DNA of 64,000 bases from positions 94,829,001 to 94,893,000 of the forward strand of contig NC_072800.1 of assembly GCF_028583425.1 (NCBI RefSeq). The letters run 5' to 3'. The notes under the pieces are model-generated. The model did not search any database, was not told where the DNA came from, and saw only the letters and a program-made list of their open reading frames with translations. The position numbers were made by a program, and so were the translations under genes. Positions 53,143 through 62,381 of the stretch are shown piece by piece (position 1 is the stretch's first letter; each line of letters starts with the position of its first letter). This DNA is from Eublepharis macularius. Lineage: Eukaryota; Chordata; Lepidosauria; Squamata; Eublepharidae.

Positions 53143-53937
53143 ATGGAGGCCCGGGCAGAGAAGGGGGATCAGGCGGAGACGGCGAGGATTACTTCACAGC
53201 TGCTGAAAGCCAAGACGGGCGAGTTTGACCTGGAGTCTATCTTGCTGCTGAAGCTGCGAGGGCTGGGCCTCTCGGACCTCGGCTGCCTCGGGGAGTGCTC
53301 GAGCCTGGAGTGGCTGGACCTGTCGAGCAACGCCATCACCCACCTGGGCCCTCTGTCTTCCCTGAAGGCTTTGGCTGTCCTCAACATCTCCTTCAATCGC
53401 ATCACCACCTTGGAGCCACTCGGCGGCTGTGAAAACCTGCAAAGCCTCAACGCGGCCGGCAACCTGTTGAGCAGCCTGCAGCACCTACAGAGCCTGACGG
53501 GACTGCGGCGCTTGGAGAACCTGCGCCTCAGCAGCTCTGCAGGGTGCCCCAGCAACCCCATCTGCGCCTCCCTCGGCTACCGTGTTGCCATGGCAGAGAT
53601 GTTTCCTGGCGTCAAAGTGATCGACGGCGAGAGAGTCTTGGGGCGTGGCAGCGAGCTGTACCAACTATGCAAGGATCTTGACTGCTCCCTCAAGCGCTTC
53701 CCCAGCAACAGTGGGGTGGGCATCACAGAGCTCACGGGCTTGGCCAAACCTTGGGTGGCAGAGGGGTACTGGGACCTTCGCCCCACTCGGAGGAGCTCCA
53801 TCGTGGAAGAAGCCTACAAGCAGTTCAATGAGGTTCTCCAGGAGTGCCGAGAACTGAGCAAGCGAGCAGATGACGCCATTTCCCAGGCAGAACAGGCCCT
53901 GAACGCCCACTTTGACTCAAGCTCCTACGTCTTTTGA
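53143..53937 (+). CDS. LRRC61: Leucine-rich repeat-containing protein 61
   Basis: Single-exon CDS of 264 residues (human about 259). Residues 13-45 (RITSQLLKAKTGEFDLESIL then LLKLRGLGLSDLG) and the LRR array at about 32-135 (LEWLDLSSNAITHLG, LAVLNISFNRITTLEPL, CENLQSLNAAGNLLSSL) match remembered human LRRC61 almost position by position, as do GVKVIDGERVLGRGSELYQL, SSIVEEAYKQFNEVLQEC and the C-terminal SSYVF. The C-terminal 50 residues look helical. I chose the ATG at 53143 because it aligns with the human start (MEARAEKGD beside MEPPAEKPG) and has a strong context (A at -3, G at +4). An in-frame ATG at 53098 would add 15 residues. Function is poorly known. The neighbour order LRRC61-RARRES2 is as in human. 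Confidence 0.95.
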   Translation: MEARAEKGDQAETARITSQLLKAKTGEFDLESILLLKLRGLGLSDLGCLGECSSLEWLDLSSNAITHLGPLSSLKALAVLNISFNRITTLEPLGGCENLQSLNAAGNLLSSLQHLQSLTGLRRLENLRLSSSAGCPSNPICASLGYRVAMAEMFPGVKVIDGERVLGRGSELYQLCKDLDCSLKRFPSNSGVGITELTGLAKPWVAEGYWDLRPTRRSSIVEEAYKQFNEVLQECRELSKRADDAISQAEQALNAHFDSSSYVF

Positions 53938-56789
53938 GCAGGCCCAGGCCCCGGCCCAGGCCCCAAGAGCGTTCCCTCAGTGTTGGCGAGCCAGGCCCAG
54001 TGGGTTTCATGGGCCTCTGGTGGGCCCAACTCTGGCTCTGCGTGAGGGGCCTCGAAGCTCCAACTCCCCTTCCTTCTGGACTCCCATCTGTCGCTTCCTC
54101 CCCTCCCCAGTTCAGGTCCCTTCGCCTGGATGGCTTTCAAACTACGGCACGAACTGGTTTTAAGCAGTTTTAATGGCCACGCCTTCCCTCCCCTGCGCAC
54201 TGGTTTGAATCTCTGGAATCGGAGCTAAGCAGCTAAGAATCCCAAGCAGAACTAACGAAAGCACGAATGAAAGTAGCATTCCCCGGGCTCTTTGGGAGGG
54301 AAGCTGGAGCACCCGAAGGACGTTGAAAGGCGCTGGCATTTGCAATGCAGATGTGACTGGTCTTGGGTCCAGGGCACTGGGCAAGGATCACCACTGGGTT
54401 CCCCTCTCAGCTCCTGGGGATCTGCCTGGCCCCAAGGGCCGGGGGCGTAGCGCGCTTCCTCATGAGCCCCCCCCCCATCAGACTCCGTCATCTGGGATGA
54501 TTTCTCTCAGCCCTTTTCTCATACGGCAAATCCAAGCAGTTCAGGGTTCGCAGAGCAGCCTCTCCGATTCTTTGCCACGTGTGGAGTCCACAATCCTGGC
54601 CGAGTGGTTGACTGTTCTGCACTCCACACATGCACTCTAGTCTCCTTCACCACTCATGGCCGCCACCTAGTACAGCCGCATACAAACAGTTTTGTGAACT
54701 GGAGCCCGGATTGCAAAGTAACGGTCGGGAACCAGTCCGAAGGGCCTTGAGGGCGAGTCCACCCACCAGCCCCATCCGTGCTACCCTGCCCTGGAATGCT
54801 GGCCAGGTGGTTCTGGAGATACCCCCTCCTTGGTGGCCTCTGCCCTGCCTGACTGCTCTCCACCAAGGGGCTGAACTGACAAGAGGGCTCTCATGGACTT
54901 TCCCTTGCGGCTGCACATCAGAGCACCAGGCGAGCAAACCAAAGCTCACCTCACACCTGCCCTGTCATTCTGCAGTAACAAAAGCCAGCCGGCTTGACAA
55001 CCCATCATACCGTGAGCCAGCCAGACCCAGTGCCTGTGCGGAGACGCCCCCTTCTCCCCGGGGCCCCCCGCGGTGTCTGGCTCCAAGCTCCCACCACCTC
55101 TGTGAGGATCCTTGGGCTGAAGTCCCCCATCTCCCAGTTGCCTGGTACCCTTTGGAGTCAAGAGTGGGTGTTCTGCCTGGGCCTCTGGGCTCAGGGGCCG
55201 TGACCGGAGCACAGCAGCGTAAATGGAGGAGCTGCTCTGGATGGGGGATGCAGGGCAGGATCGTGGAAGGAGCGGCAGGAGTGCCCTCGAGGGGCCACAG
55301 GAGGGATGAGGGCGGGTGAGGTTGCCCTGAGAGGTTTGTGGGGGCCTGGCGGTGCTTTGGGTCTGGACAGTCTGGGAGCTGGGGGGGGGGGGGAATGCTG
55401 CACACCCTGTTGAAACACCCTAGTCCTGCTGTGTGATCTTTCATGTGAAATAAATGGGATGCTTTTCAGCTGTGGGCCTGGGCTCCCTGGCCCTTCTGCC
55501 TCCCAGGCAGGGCAGAAGTGGCACTGTTGAGCAGGCCCTGGCATTGCCTGGAGTCAGGCGTGAGCCAGATTCCTCGCTGTGGCTAGCTGAGCCCTCTGTC
55601 CTGCAGTGCCTGTGGGCACCGCTTTACCCACCCGGGCCCCTCGTCCTCTCTCCCGGATCCATGCCAGGATGGCGTGGACAGTTCCTCCCCAAGACACAGC
55701 CAAGGCCCCAGCGTAGCACATCTGCATGTCCTCCACAATTTATTCTGCTTCTCCCAGTTACGTGGATGGGGCAATGAGGATACTCCCCCTTTCCATCACT
55801 GGAAGTCCTGCTCACCTCTCACACACGGCTGCTAAGATCTTGCCCGGAGGGGAGGTTTGGCAGTTCGAACAAATCACACAGTCCTGTTTTGCCTAACTCC
55901 CCCCTCCACCACCCCCACCGCCATGTCTTCAGATGAAAGAGTTCTCAGAATGCTGAACAGGAGAGGTCTCAGCGAGAGGGGAGGGCCTCCTCGGGTCTGC
56001 CGTGGGTCCTGCTGCCCTTGTGAAGTCATTTCAAAATGCTGCGAGGGCCTGTGGCTGGGCAGCAGGATGAAGGGTGCTTGTGTCCCATCCGTCTCCTCCG
56101 CCTTTTCAAGTGCTGAAATGGCTGCAGGCGGTGTGGCATTTTGGCACTTGCAAAGGTGGGGGGGGGCAGAGGAACTGGGTCTCTGCCCACCGTGCTGCGG
56201 GCCTGACCAGGATTGGCCCCTTGTAGCACTTTTTAAAGCACTTTAAAATTGGAGGGGTGTCCCTGTGGCAGACGCGAGGCCACCACTCCGTCTGCTTTGC
56301 CCCCAAGACACCTGATCTTCCTATCACCTCTTATGGAATGTCGAGTGACGCGAACTCCAGCCCAATAAAGGATGGATGGCCCGGATCCTGTGCCCTGATT
56401 TCATTTTTCATGGCTGTTGCCTCTTTATTGCCTCCTCTTCACTGCTGTCTCCATGTGCTGGGTGGGGCTGGAAAAGATCTGATGTGTCTGCTAAAGCGTA
56501 AAGCCCATCGACCCAGCCAGTGGGCTGGCTCAGCCCTCCCCAAGCACAGGCAGCGGCTATCATCCATTCTCCCAAGTGCCATCCCCATCCCGAGGCAGGG
56601 GCCCCTGGGCTTTTGGTGCCGAGCAGCCAGCCAGTCCAGAAGGCCCGCAACGCAGGGCCCCAGTGCGACAGCCGGCTGCCGCCAGGAATCAAACAGCCTG
56701 TGTGGGAAGACAGGTAGATAGGCCTTCTCCAGACGCCCGTCCCTGGCCGAAATCACCCAGCATCATGAATAGGGGCCTCCGCTGGCATC
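53938..56789. other. LRRC61 3' UTR and intergenic
   Basis: No gene recognised between the LRRC61 stop and the RARRES2 poly(A) signal. Candidate LRRC61 poly(A) signals are at 55449-55454 and 56364-56369. The open frames here are short and overlapping. Confidence 0.6.
55449..55454 (+). terminator. Candidate polyadenylation signal of LRRC61
   Basis: AATAAA 1.5 kb after the LRRC61 stop. A second AATAAA lies at 56364-56369, and a third at 57916-57921 would be inside the convergent RARRES2 transcript. Confidence 0.45.
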
Positions 56790-56795
56790 TTTATT
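56790..56795 (-). terminator. Candidate polyadenylation signal of RARRES2
   Basis: TTTATT on the plus strand, AATAAA on the coding strand, 1.6 kb after the RARRES2 stop. No nearer AATAAA was seen on that strand. Confidence 0.45.
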
Positions 56796-57518
56796 GCGGG
56801 AGTCAATAGAGATCAAAGGCTGGCCAGAAGAAACTGCAGACTCTTCCGGGGCCGATGGTTCGGTCGTCCTGCTGCTGAGCCCACCAGGTCCGGGCTGCCC
56901 TGCTGGGCTGCTGGCTGCTTTGGTTGGTAGTCACCGAGAGCCTGTTCCGTGTGGGGAGGAGGAGAGGAAGGGAGAAATGAGGGTTCTGGGGAGGTTTGGA
57001 CTAGCTAACTGGCCTTGTTTCTGTTGGCTTTCCCACATGGTCACGCCCAGAGAGAGGTCAGACCAAAGCAGCCTGTGCCCAGGAAGGGAGATGAACAGAG
57101 TGTCACACGGTGGGAGGTGGAGGGGATGGAGCGTGTCACAGGAGCCTTCCTGGGCCCACCAAGCTACCCCTGCCACACCCAAAGCCCCCCCAGCGGATGA
57201 GCTGCTAGACTGGCAAACCTCCTGTTGGGAAAACTCCAAGTGGGTAGTTCCGCGACCTATAGTGGGTCCCTCTGCCAAAGTGCTCTCCTAGCCTCCAGAC
57301 AGGCTGTGCCTAAGAGGGCCTCCCTGACATTTAATGCCTGTGGACCCTTTTCTGCTTCCCTGTCCTCAAGAGCTGTCCCCAAGGTAGGGGGGGGGCTTTG
57401 GGCTCCTGGAGCCGTTTCCTCTCCTTGAAACACCCAGGCCCGCCCTTGTATGAGAGGCTTGTGCTGAGACCTCCCGCAACCCACTCTGCTCCCCTCTGAG
57501 CCCTTTGCAGCTTGGCTG

Positions 57519-57760
57519 AGGGCCGAGCTAGAAGTGACGAGCTACACTTGAATGGCAAGTGAACGGACTCACATGTATTCCTCCCTGTTCACGTGCGCTC
57601 CACTTGCATGCCACTCGATCACTACTCACTTGTATTCCTCCCTGTTCACTTGCACTCCACTCAGTCACGTAGTAATCGAGTGGAGTGTAAGTGAACAGGA
57701 ATACGTGTGAGTCTGTTCACTTGCCATTCAAGTGTAACTCGTCACTTCTAGCTTAGCCCT
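57519..57760. mobile_element. TIR element, AGGGC(C/T)(A/G)AGCTAGAAGTGACG family
   Basis: Left end AGGGCCGAGCTAGAAGTGAC and right end, inverted, AGGGCTAAGCTAGAAGTGAC. The arms continue through GAGTTACACTTGAATGGCAA and GTGAACAGACTCACA. The inside has direct repeats of TTGTATTCCTCCCTGTTCAC. It lies in the presumed 3' UTR of RARRES2. Confidence 0.75.
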
Positions 57761-58367
57761 GAGTGGAAATCTGTGTGGTCCTGGGGTGGGGAGTAAGACT
57801 CTCAATGCTGAGCACAAGAGGGGGCTCTCAAGTCCCCCCTCCTCATTTTTACAGGGAACAGTCAGTCCATTTGTTGCAACAGTCGTCCTGTGCTTGACTA
57901 CCAAAATCCTGGTGGAATAAAAATGCCTTATGCCGTGTCATGAAGAGTCCTTGCCTAGTTTCAAAGAAGGGAATCCCAGAGCTCAGGGCACCCACTGAGA
58001 TTGACCTCCCCAGCAGTTATGACTTAGCGCATGGATGAGAAGCTCAAAGGGGGCTATCCTGGTTGCTCACCATGTGAGTGGGGGGGGGGGGCACAGCTTG
58101 GGGAGAAAGCTCCATTATTACAGACTTCTCTCAATGCCCAACAAATACCCTGAAGCCCCTAGAACTGATGCCACCCATGTACTGGGCAACTGTCTCTGCT
58201 TTCCCTTTGCAACACCGAATGTGCACCCCCTCAAGGGTCCCTAGCCATGGGTAGCCCCAAGAAACAACCCGGCTCTGGTCCAGAAGACCCTCCCGCGCCC
58301 CTGAGGAACTCTGACTCTGCAGTAGAGCTCTTACCAGCAAATGCAGCCGCCTTCTGGGAGCAGCCCC

Positions 58368-58481
58368 TCACTCCGGCGAGACTGGGAGCCCTTTGGAAAA
58401 GGCAAACAGGCCCGGCCGGTAGTGTTCCTCGCCCGCCTGCTTGACTTGCTCGCACTCCTGCGCCTGCCGCCTCTTCACCTC
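58368..58481 (-). CDS. RARRES2: RARRES2 last exon: receptor-activating C-terminus
   Basis: The exon encodes EVKRRQAQECEQVKQAGEEH, then YRPGLFAFS and KGLPVSPE and a stop at 58370-58368. Human active chemerin ends ...YFPGQFAFS before the removed KALPRS, so both the agonist segment and a removable basic-led tail are kept. The acceptor is GCCCCGTAG. Confidence 0.92.
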   Translation of the reverse strand, partial: EVKRRQAQECEQVKQAGEEHYRPGLFAFSKGLPVSPE

Positions 58482-61400
58482 CTACGGGGCAACCACAAGG
58501 GCAGGTGGGTGCGGTGAGCTCGTACTCTGGAGTAAGGGAGCGCACAAGAGGCATGGAGCTCTCTGTTACTTGAGCCCCTTGAGGTCTGCTCCGGCAAAGA
58601 CTACTCGGGCATAGGCGGATGTTCCAGTGGGGTAGCCACGAGAAAACAGAAAGGGCCCTTAAAAACAAACCGGTCTTTGGAAGCGGAAGCCCATGCCGGC
58701 TTCTGCTTGAATAATCCTGTCTAAGTATGTAGCCCACCAGCTCTTAAGGTTCAGGGTGGATAGTGCGCTTAGAAACCCGCTTCCTTCTTCCACCCCAGGG
58801 CTCCTAGTCTCAAGATGAATACAGCCTTGAGGGGAAAAAAGGAAAGACAAAAACTTCCTTTAGACAGAAAGATCTGGTTGGTCATCCAAACACTCCTTAT
58901 CCTTCGCTTCGAAGAGAGGTCAGTTAGGGGTGCCCTTTCATTGCTGGGGGGCTTAGGGGAGGAGGAGGCGGACTTGCCCTGCTGGGGCCCAGCCTTAGAG
59001 TTGGCCTGTCATAATGACCGTTGAGCATTAGCAAGCCGAGTGCAGTTCCCTTGAAGCAGCCCAGAAGGCTCACCAGTACACACACCCCGCCCCCCCCCGC
59101 CCAAAATCAGAAAGGCTCCACAAAAGAAAGGGCGGGGCAGCTTCAAGGCTTCAGTAGCCCCAGGGAGAGACGGCTGGGGCTCTGCCCTGCCTCCCATGTC
59201 ACACCCCTCTGGCCCACAGCCCACCTGCCCAAGTGCCCCCTCCCACTGCCTGCCCCTCTGCCCCTGTCCCCCTTCCGACTCACCATCCCTCCAAGGGATT
59301 GCACATCCTTCTCTTCCCTTTTTTGACAGTGCTGAGCAGCATGTGTTGCTGTGAGCGCGTCTGCAGGGCACCACTTGCACTTCCTTCCCCTGGCAGCTCA
59401 TGTGGCTAGGAGCATGGGTGGTGAGTGGTCAGGTGGCAGCTCCCCCCCCCCCCCAAAAGCAGCCCTGGGATTGGAGAGAGGCCCCACCTCCAGTGACGCT
59501 GGCTTTCCATTCCAAGGGTGTGACTTCCTTTCAGCCAGGCTGGAGCTGTTACGTTTCAGCTTCAGTGGAGTGAACGCAGAAGATCTTCCCCAGAGCTTGC
59601 ATGTGCATGCCAGACTTCTGCATATGGGTCTGGGAAAGCTCCACACCCTTGGCAGCAAAACGTAACTCTACCCTTTGGGACAGGGATACGTGTCCCTGGC
59701 AGTGTGTGAGTGTGATTCTGTATCAACACACCTTGATGTCCAGTCCGGGGCAACAGGGCACGTCCATTCTATGTACAGAACCACATTGTGTTTTCCAAAA
59801 CTAGGAATCTCACCTGGTTTGCCCTCCAGGCACTGACCACAGCCAGACCTGATTGGCTTCGGCAAGGGGGCTGCTGAATGGGGCCCCCTCCCAGCAATGG
59901 CTTTGGAGCTTCACACAGTCCCCCCCCCCAAGAGATCCAGCTGCCCCCCGTCCACGTGTCACTGGCTCTGCGTCCAAAGGGGGGGGGCTGGTTGCGTGGG
60001 CCTTGCCTAGGGAAGGAGGGGAAATGCCCACCTGGAAGATGGGGACCTGCTCAGACAGGCACCGCACCGACTGGTCCAACACGTTTCCACTGGAGTCAAA
60101 TTTGAAGCAAGCCAGACACTTCTGCCTCCTCTGAGCACAGAAAGAGAGTGGGAGAGGCCCAGGGTGAGAGAGAGAGAGAGGAGAGCCCTGGCTTTGCAGG
60201 CAGGAAGCCCTGCTTCGGGACGCTGGCATCTGCCGGGCAAAAGGCCCCACTCGGCATGGCAGGGGATGCCCTTTTCTGCCCAAGAGCCCCGGGGAAGAGA
60301 CAGTTCTGGCCTACCTAGACCATGACTGGCTTCAAGGAGGCTTCATACATGGCCACTTGCACAAGAGGTGCCTTGATAAATTTTTGCATTTTTCAGGCTG
60401 GTAGTATGAACAACCCCCCCCCCCCCGCCCCATGTTGGCTAGCATATCCAACCAATGCAGTCAATTCTCAAACAACTCTGTTTTCCCACTCTTAACCCAT
60501 GAAGAACCTTAACGGTGGTAAGAAGAATCAGAGTCGCTTCATACAATGCATACAGCAAAGTGCTTTGAATCAATTCATAACAGTCCGTGACAGAGCAAAG
60601 GTTTTGCCGCAACAATGTAGGCATCAATGGTAGATGCGCCTCCTCATGAGTAATTCACGCCGCCATGATTCTTCTTACCACCGTTGACATTTTGGTGTAT
60701 GTCTAGTGAGATATTTTGCATGTTTGAATTTATTTCATTGAGCACTTCAGTACTTTAAATACATAAATTTGTAATTATTTTGGTCATTGTATACTCCAAA
60801 GGGCTCTTTGTACTTTGTGCCAGTTTGGTGCCCCTGGAGTAGCTCGCTTGTCTGCTTTTGTTCCATGTGAACACTGGCAAACTTTAAAAGGACTTAAAGC
60901 CAGTTACACAGCCCAGAAGTTGGCAAATTACGGCCAGGGGGCACTATGCAGCCCACGGGAGCTTTCCATCAATCTCTCATGCTGCTTATCATTTCCTTGA
61001 GAACTCCAGCCCTCTGCTGCAGCATCCCAAAATGTGTTGGATATGTCAAGGACCGAGGGCCAGTGGGAGCAGCAGAGAGGGCACCCTGGGGGCTCGGCTT
61101 GCTTTGGAGGGCTCCGCTTGGACGCTGGCCCTTCCTATTTCCACCACCGTGACACTGGCAGAGCTGGCACCCAACTGAGAGCCTTTCAAAACCAGCGAAG
61201 GCCCAGATGCCAGCCGCAAGCTGTTCTGCCTCTTCCGTAGAGTGGCATTTGGAGACTGGGTTTGATGCTGCTATGCGCAACAAAGAGCGCTGGAAACGCC
61301 CCAGGTAACAAAGGCCACCTCGTTCCCCAGGATACCCTCACGCGCATTGCAGCGAGCCTGCTCAGTGAAAGAAGCCCCCCCCCCTCTCCCCAGGCCCTTG

Positions 61401-62381
61401 TCCTGACAGCTGTGTTGGGTGGGCTGAGTGGCTGGGATGAACCGCCCCAAATACCCAACACATGGCTCCTAGCCAGGGAAAAGATTGGTGCGTGACGCCG
61501 TAAGGAAACATGGAACTGGATCCCACGCACACATTTTGCCCTGCTGCAAGGAGCTGCCCTTTGTTAAGGGTTGCCAACCTCCAGGTGGTGCCTGAAGATC
61601 TCCTGGAATTATAAAAAATCTCCAGATTACAGCTGTCAGTTCCCCTGGCAGAAATGGCTGTTTTGGGGGGTGGACTCCGTGGCATTATACTCTGCTGAAG
61701 TTCCTCCCCTCCCCAAACCTCAAGGATCCATCCTCAAACCTCCAGGAATTTCCCATCCCAGGGTTGGCAGCTCTAATTCTGGCGAGTACGGAAGAAGTCC
61801 TACAAGATTTCCCTGCAATAGGCTAAGAAGTGGCGATGCTTTGTCTTGATTGGTCCCATTCGACATGTCAGGCTTGGCCTTCAACCAGTCAGGAAGGATG
61901 CCAAGAGGGGACTGTTACTCCAGTCCTGGTAAACCCTGAAGAAGTCCTGCTCTACATCCCTGAAGCCGGAGAACTGGGAAGAGACCCGACTTCAGGATGT
62001 ACCAGGATCAGATTAACACCCCCTGACCCTTGAGTCAGCAGGGCCCTCCTTGCACCGAAGGAAAACGCCACTCTGAGTCAAAGGCACCCGCCGGTGGGAT
62101 GCCCCCCATAGTGGCACCCCCCCCCAAGAGCGTTAGGTGGTGATTCCCTCAAATGCTGGTGGGCCTTTGGTCTCTTGCATGGACAAAGGAGATGGTCACA
62201 TTAACAAAACATCTGGCCCTACCCGTGACCGAGAGCGCAGCCCCGAAAGTAATTCGATAGGGTGTGTGTGTTGGCTCACCCCGCCTGCTTTGACCCCGCA
62301 GTTTTGCATCCCCCGCTGCCTTTTCCAGCAGACCGTCTGAAGGAGATCCACTTCCAGGTGGACAAAGGTCCCCATTGGGAG
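58368..62381 (-). CDS. RARRES2: Chemerin (retinoic acid receptor responder 2), last three coding exons
   Basis: Chemerin is a secreted precursor with a cystatin-like fold. Proteases trim its C-terminus to give the ligand of CMKLR1. Three minus-strand exons (62280-62381, 60032-60130, 58368-58481) join at phase 0 into 34 + 33 + 37 codons and a stop. The six cysteines of human chemerin are all present with the same spacing within each exon (C-x9-C; C-x2-C-x15-C; C). FVHLEVDLLQTVCWKR matches FVRLEFKLQQTSCRKR, QKCLACFKF matches KCLACIKL, and the end YRPGLFAFS then KGLPVSPE matches YFPGQFAFS then KALPRS. The gene is convergent to LRRC61. The 5' exons (signal peptide and HPPVQWAF segment) were not found up to 64000 and are probably further right. 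Identification is secure despite divergence. Confidence 0.92.
60032..60130 (-). CDS. RARRES2: RARRES2 exon: KCLACxK segment
   Basis: The exon encodes RRQKCLACFKFDSSGNVLDQ then SVRCLSEQVPIFQ. Spacing of the three cysteines equals human. Acceptor TGTGCTCAG, donor GTGGGC. An alternative acceptor two bases in would break the frame. Confidence 0.93.
60511..60685. repeat. Inverted repeat with 19-bp perfect arms
   Basis: AACGGTGGTAAGAAGAATC at 60511-60529 is repeated inverted at 60667-60685, enclosing AT-rich sequence. Likely a small DNA transposon relic. Confidence 0.6.
61567..61775. mobile_element. Short TIR element, AGGGTTGCCA family
   Basis: Starts AGGGTTGCCAACCTCCAGG and ends near CAGGGTTGGCAGCTCTAA, with CTCCAGATTACAGCTGTCAG and GGCATTATACTCTGCTGAAG inside. 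Relative of 21721-21934 in the other orientation. Confidence 0.6.
62280..62381 (-). CDS. RARRES2: RARRES2 exon: cystatin-fold middle segment
   Basis: The exon encodes LPMGTFVHLEVDLLQTVCWK then RQRGMQNCGVKAGG. The human exon reads FPAGIFVRLEFKLQQTSCRK then RDWKKPECKVRPNG. Acceptor TTGGTCCCACCAG, donor GTGAGC, phase 0 at both ends. Confidence 0.9.

Larger units (their letters stand above)
60131..62279 (-). other. RARRES2 intron
   Basis: Contains an inverted-repeat piece at 60511-60685 and a GGGTTGCCA-family element at 61567-61775. The rest is unrecognised. Confidence 0.65.
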
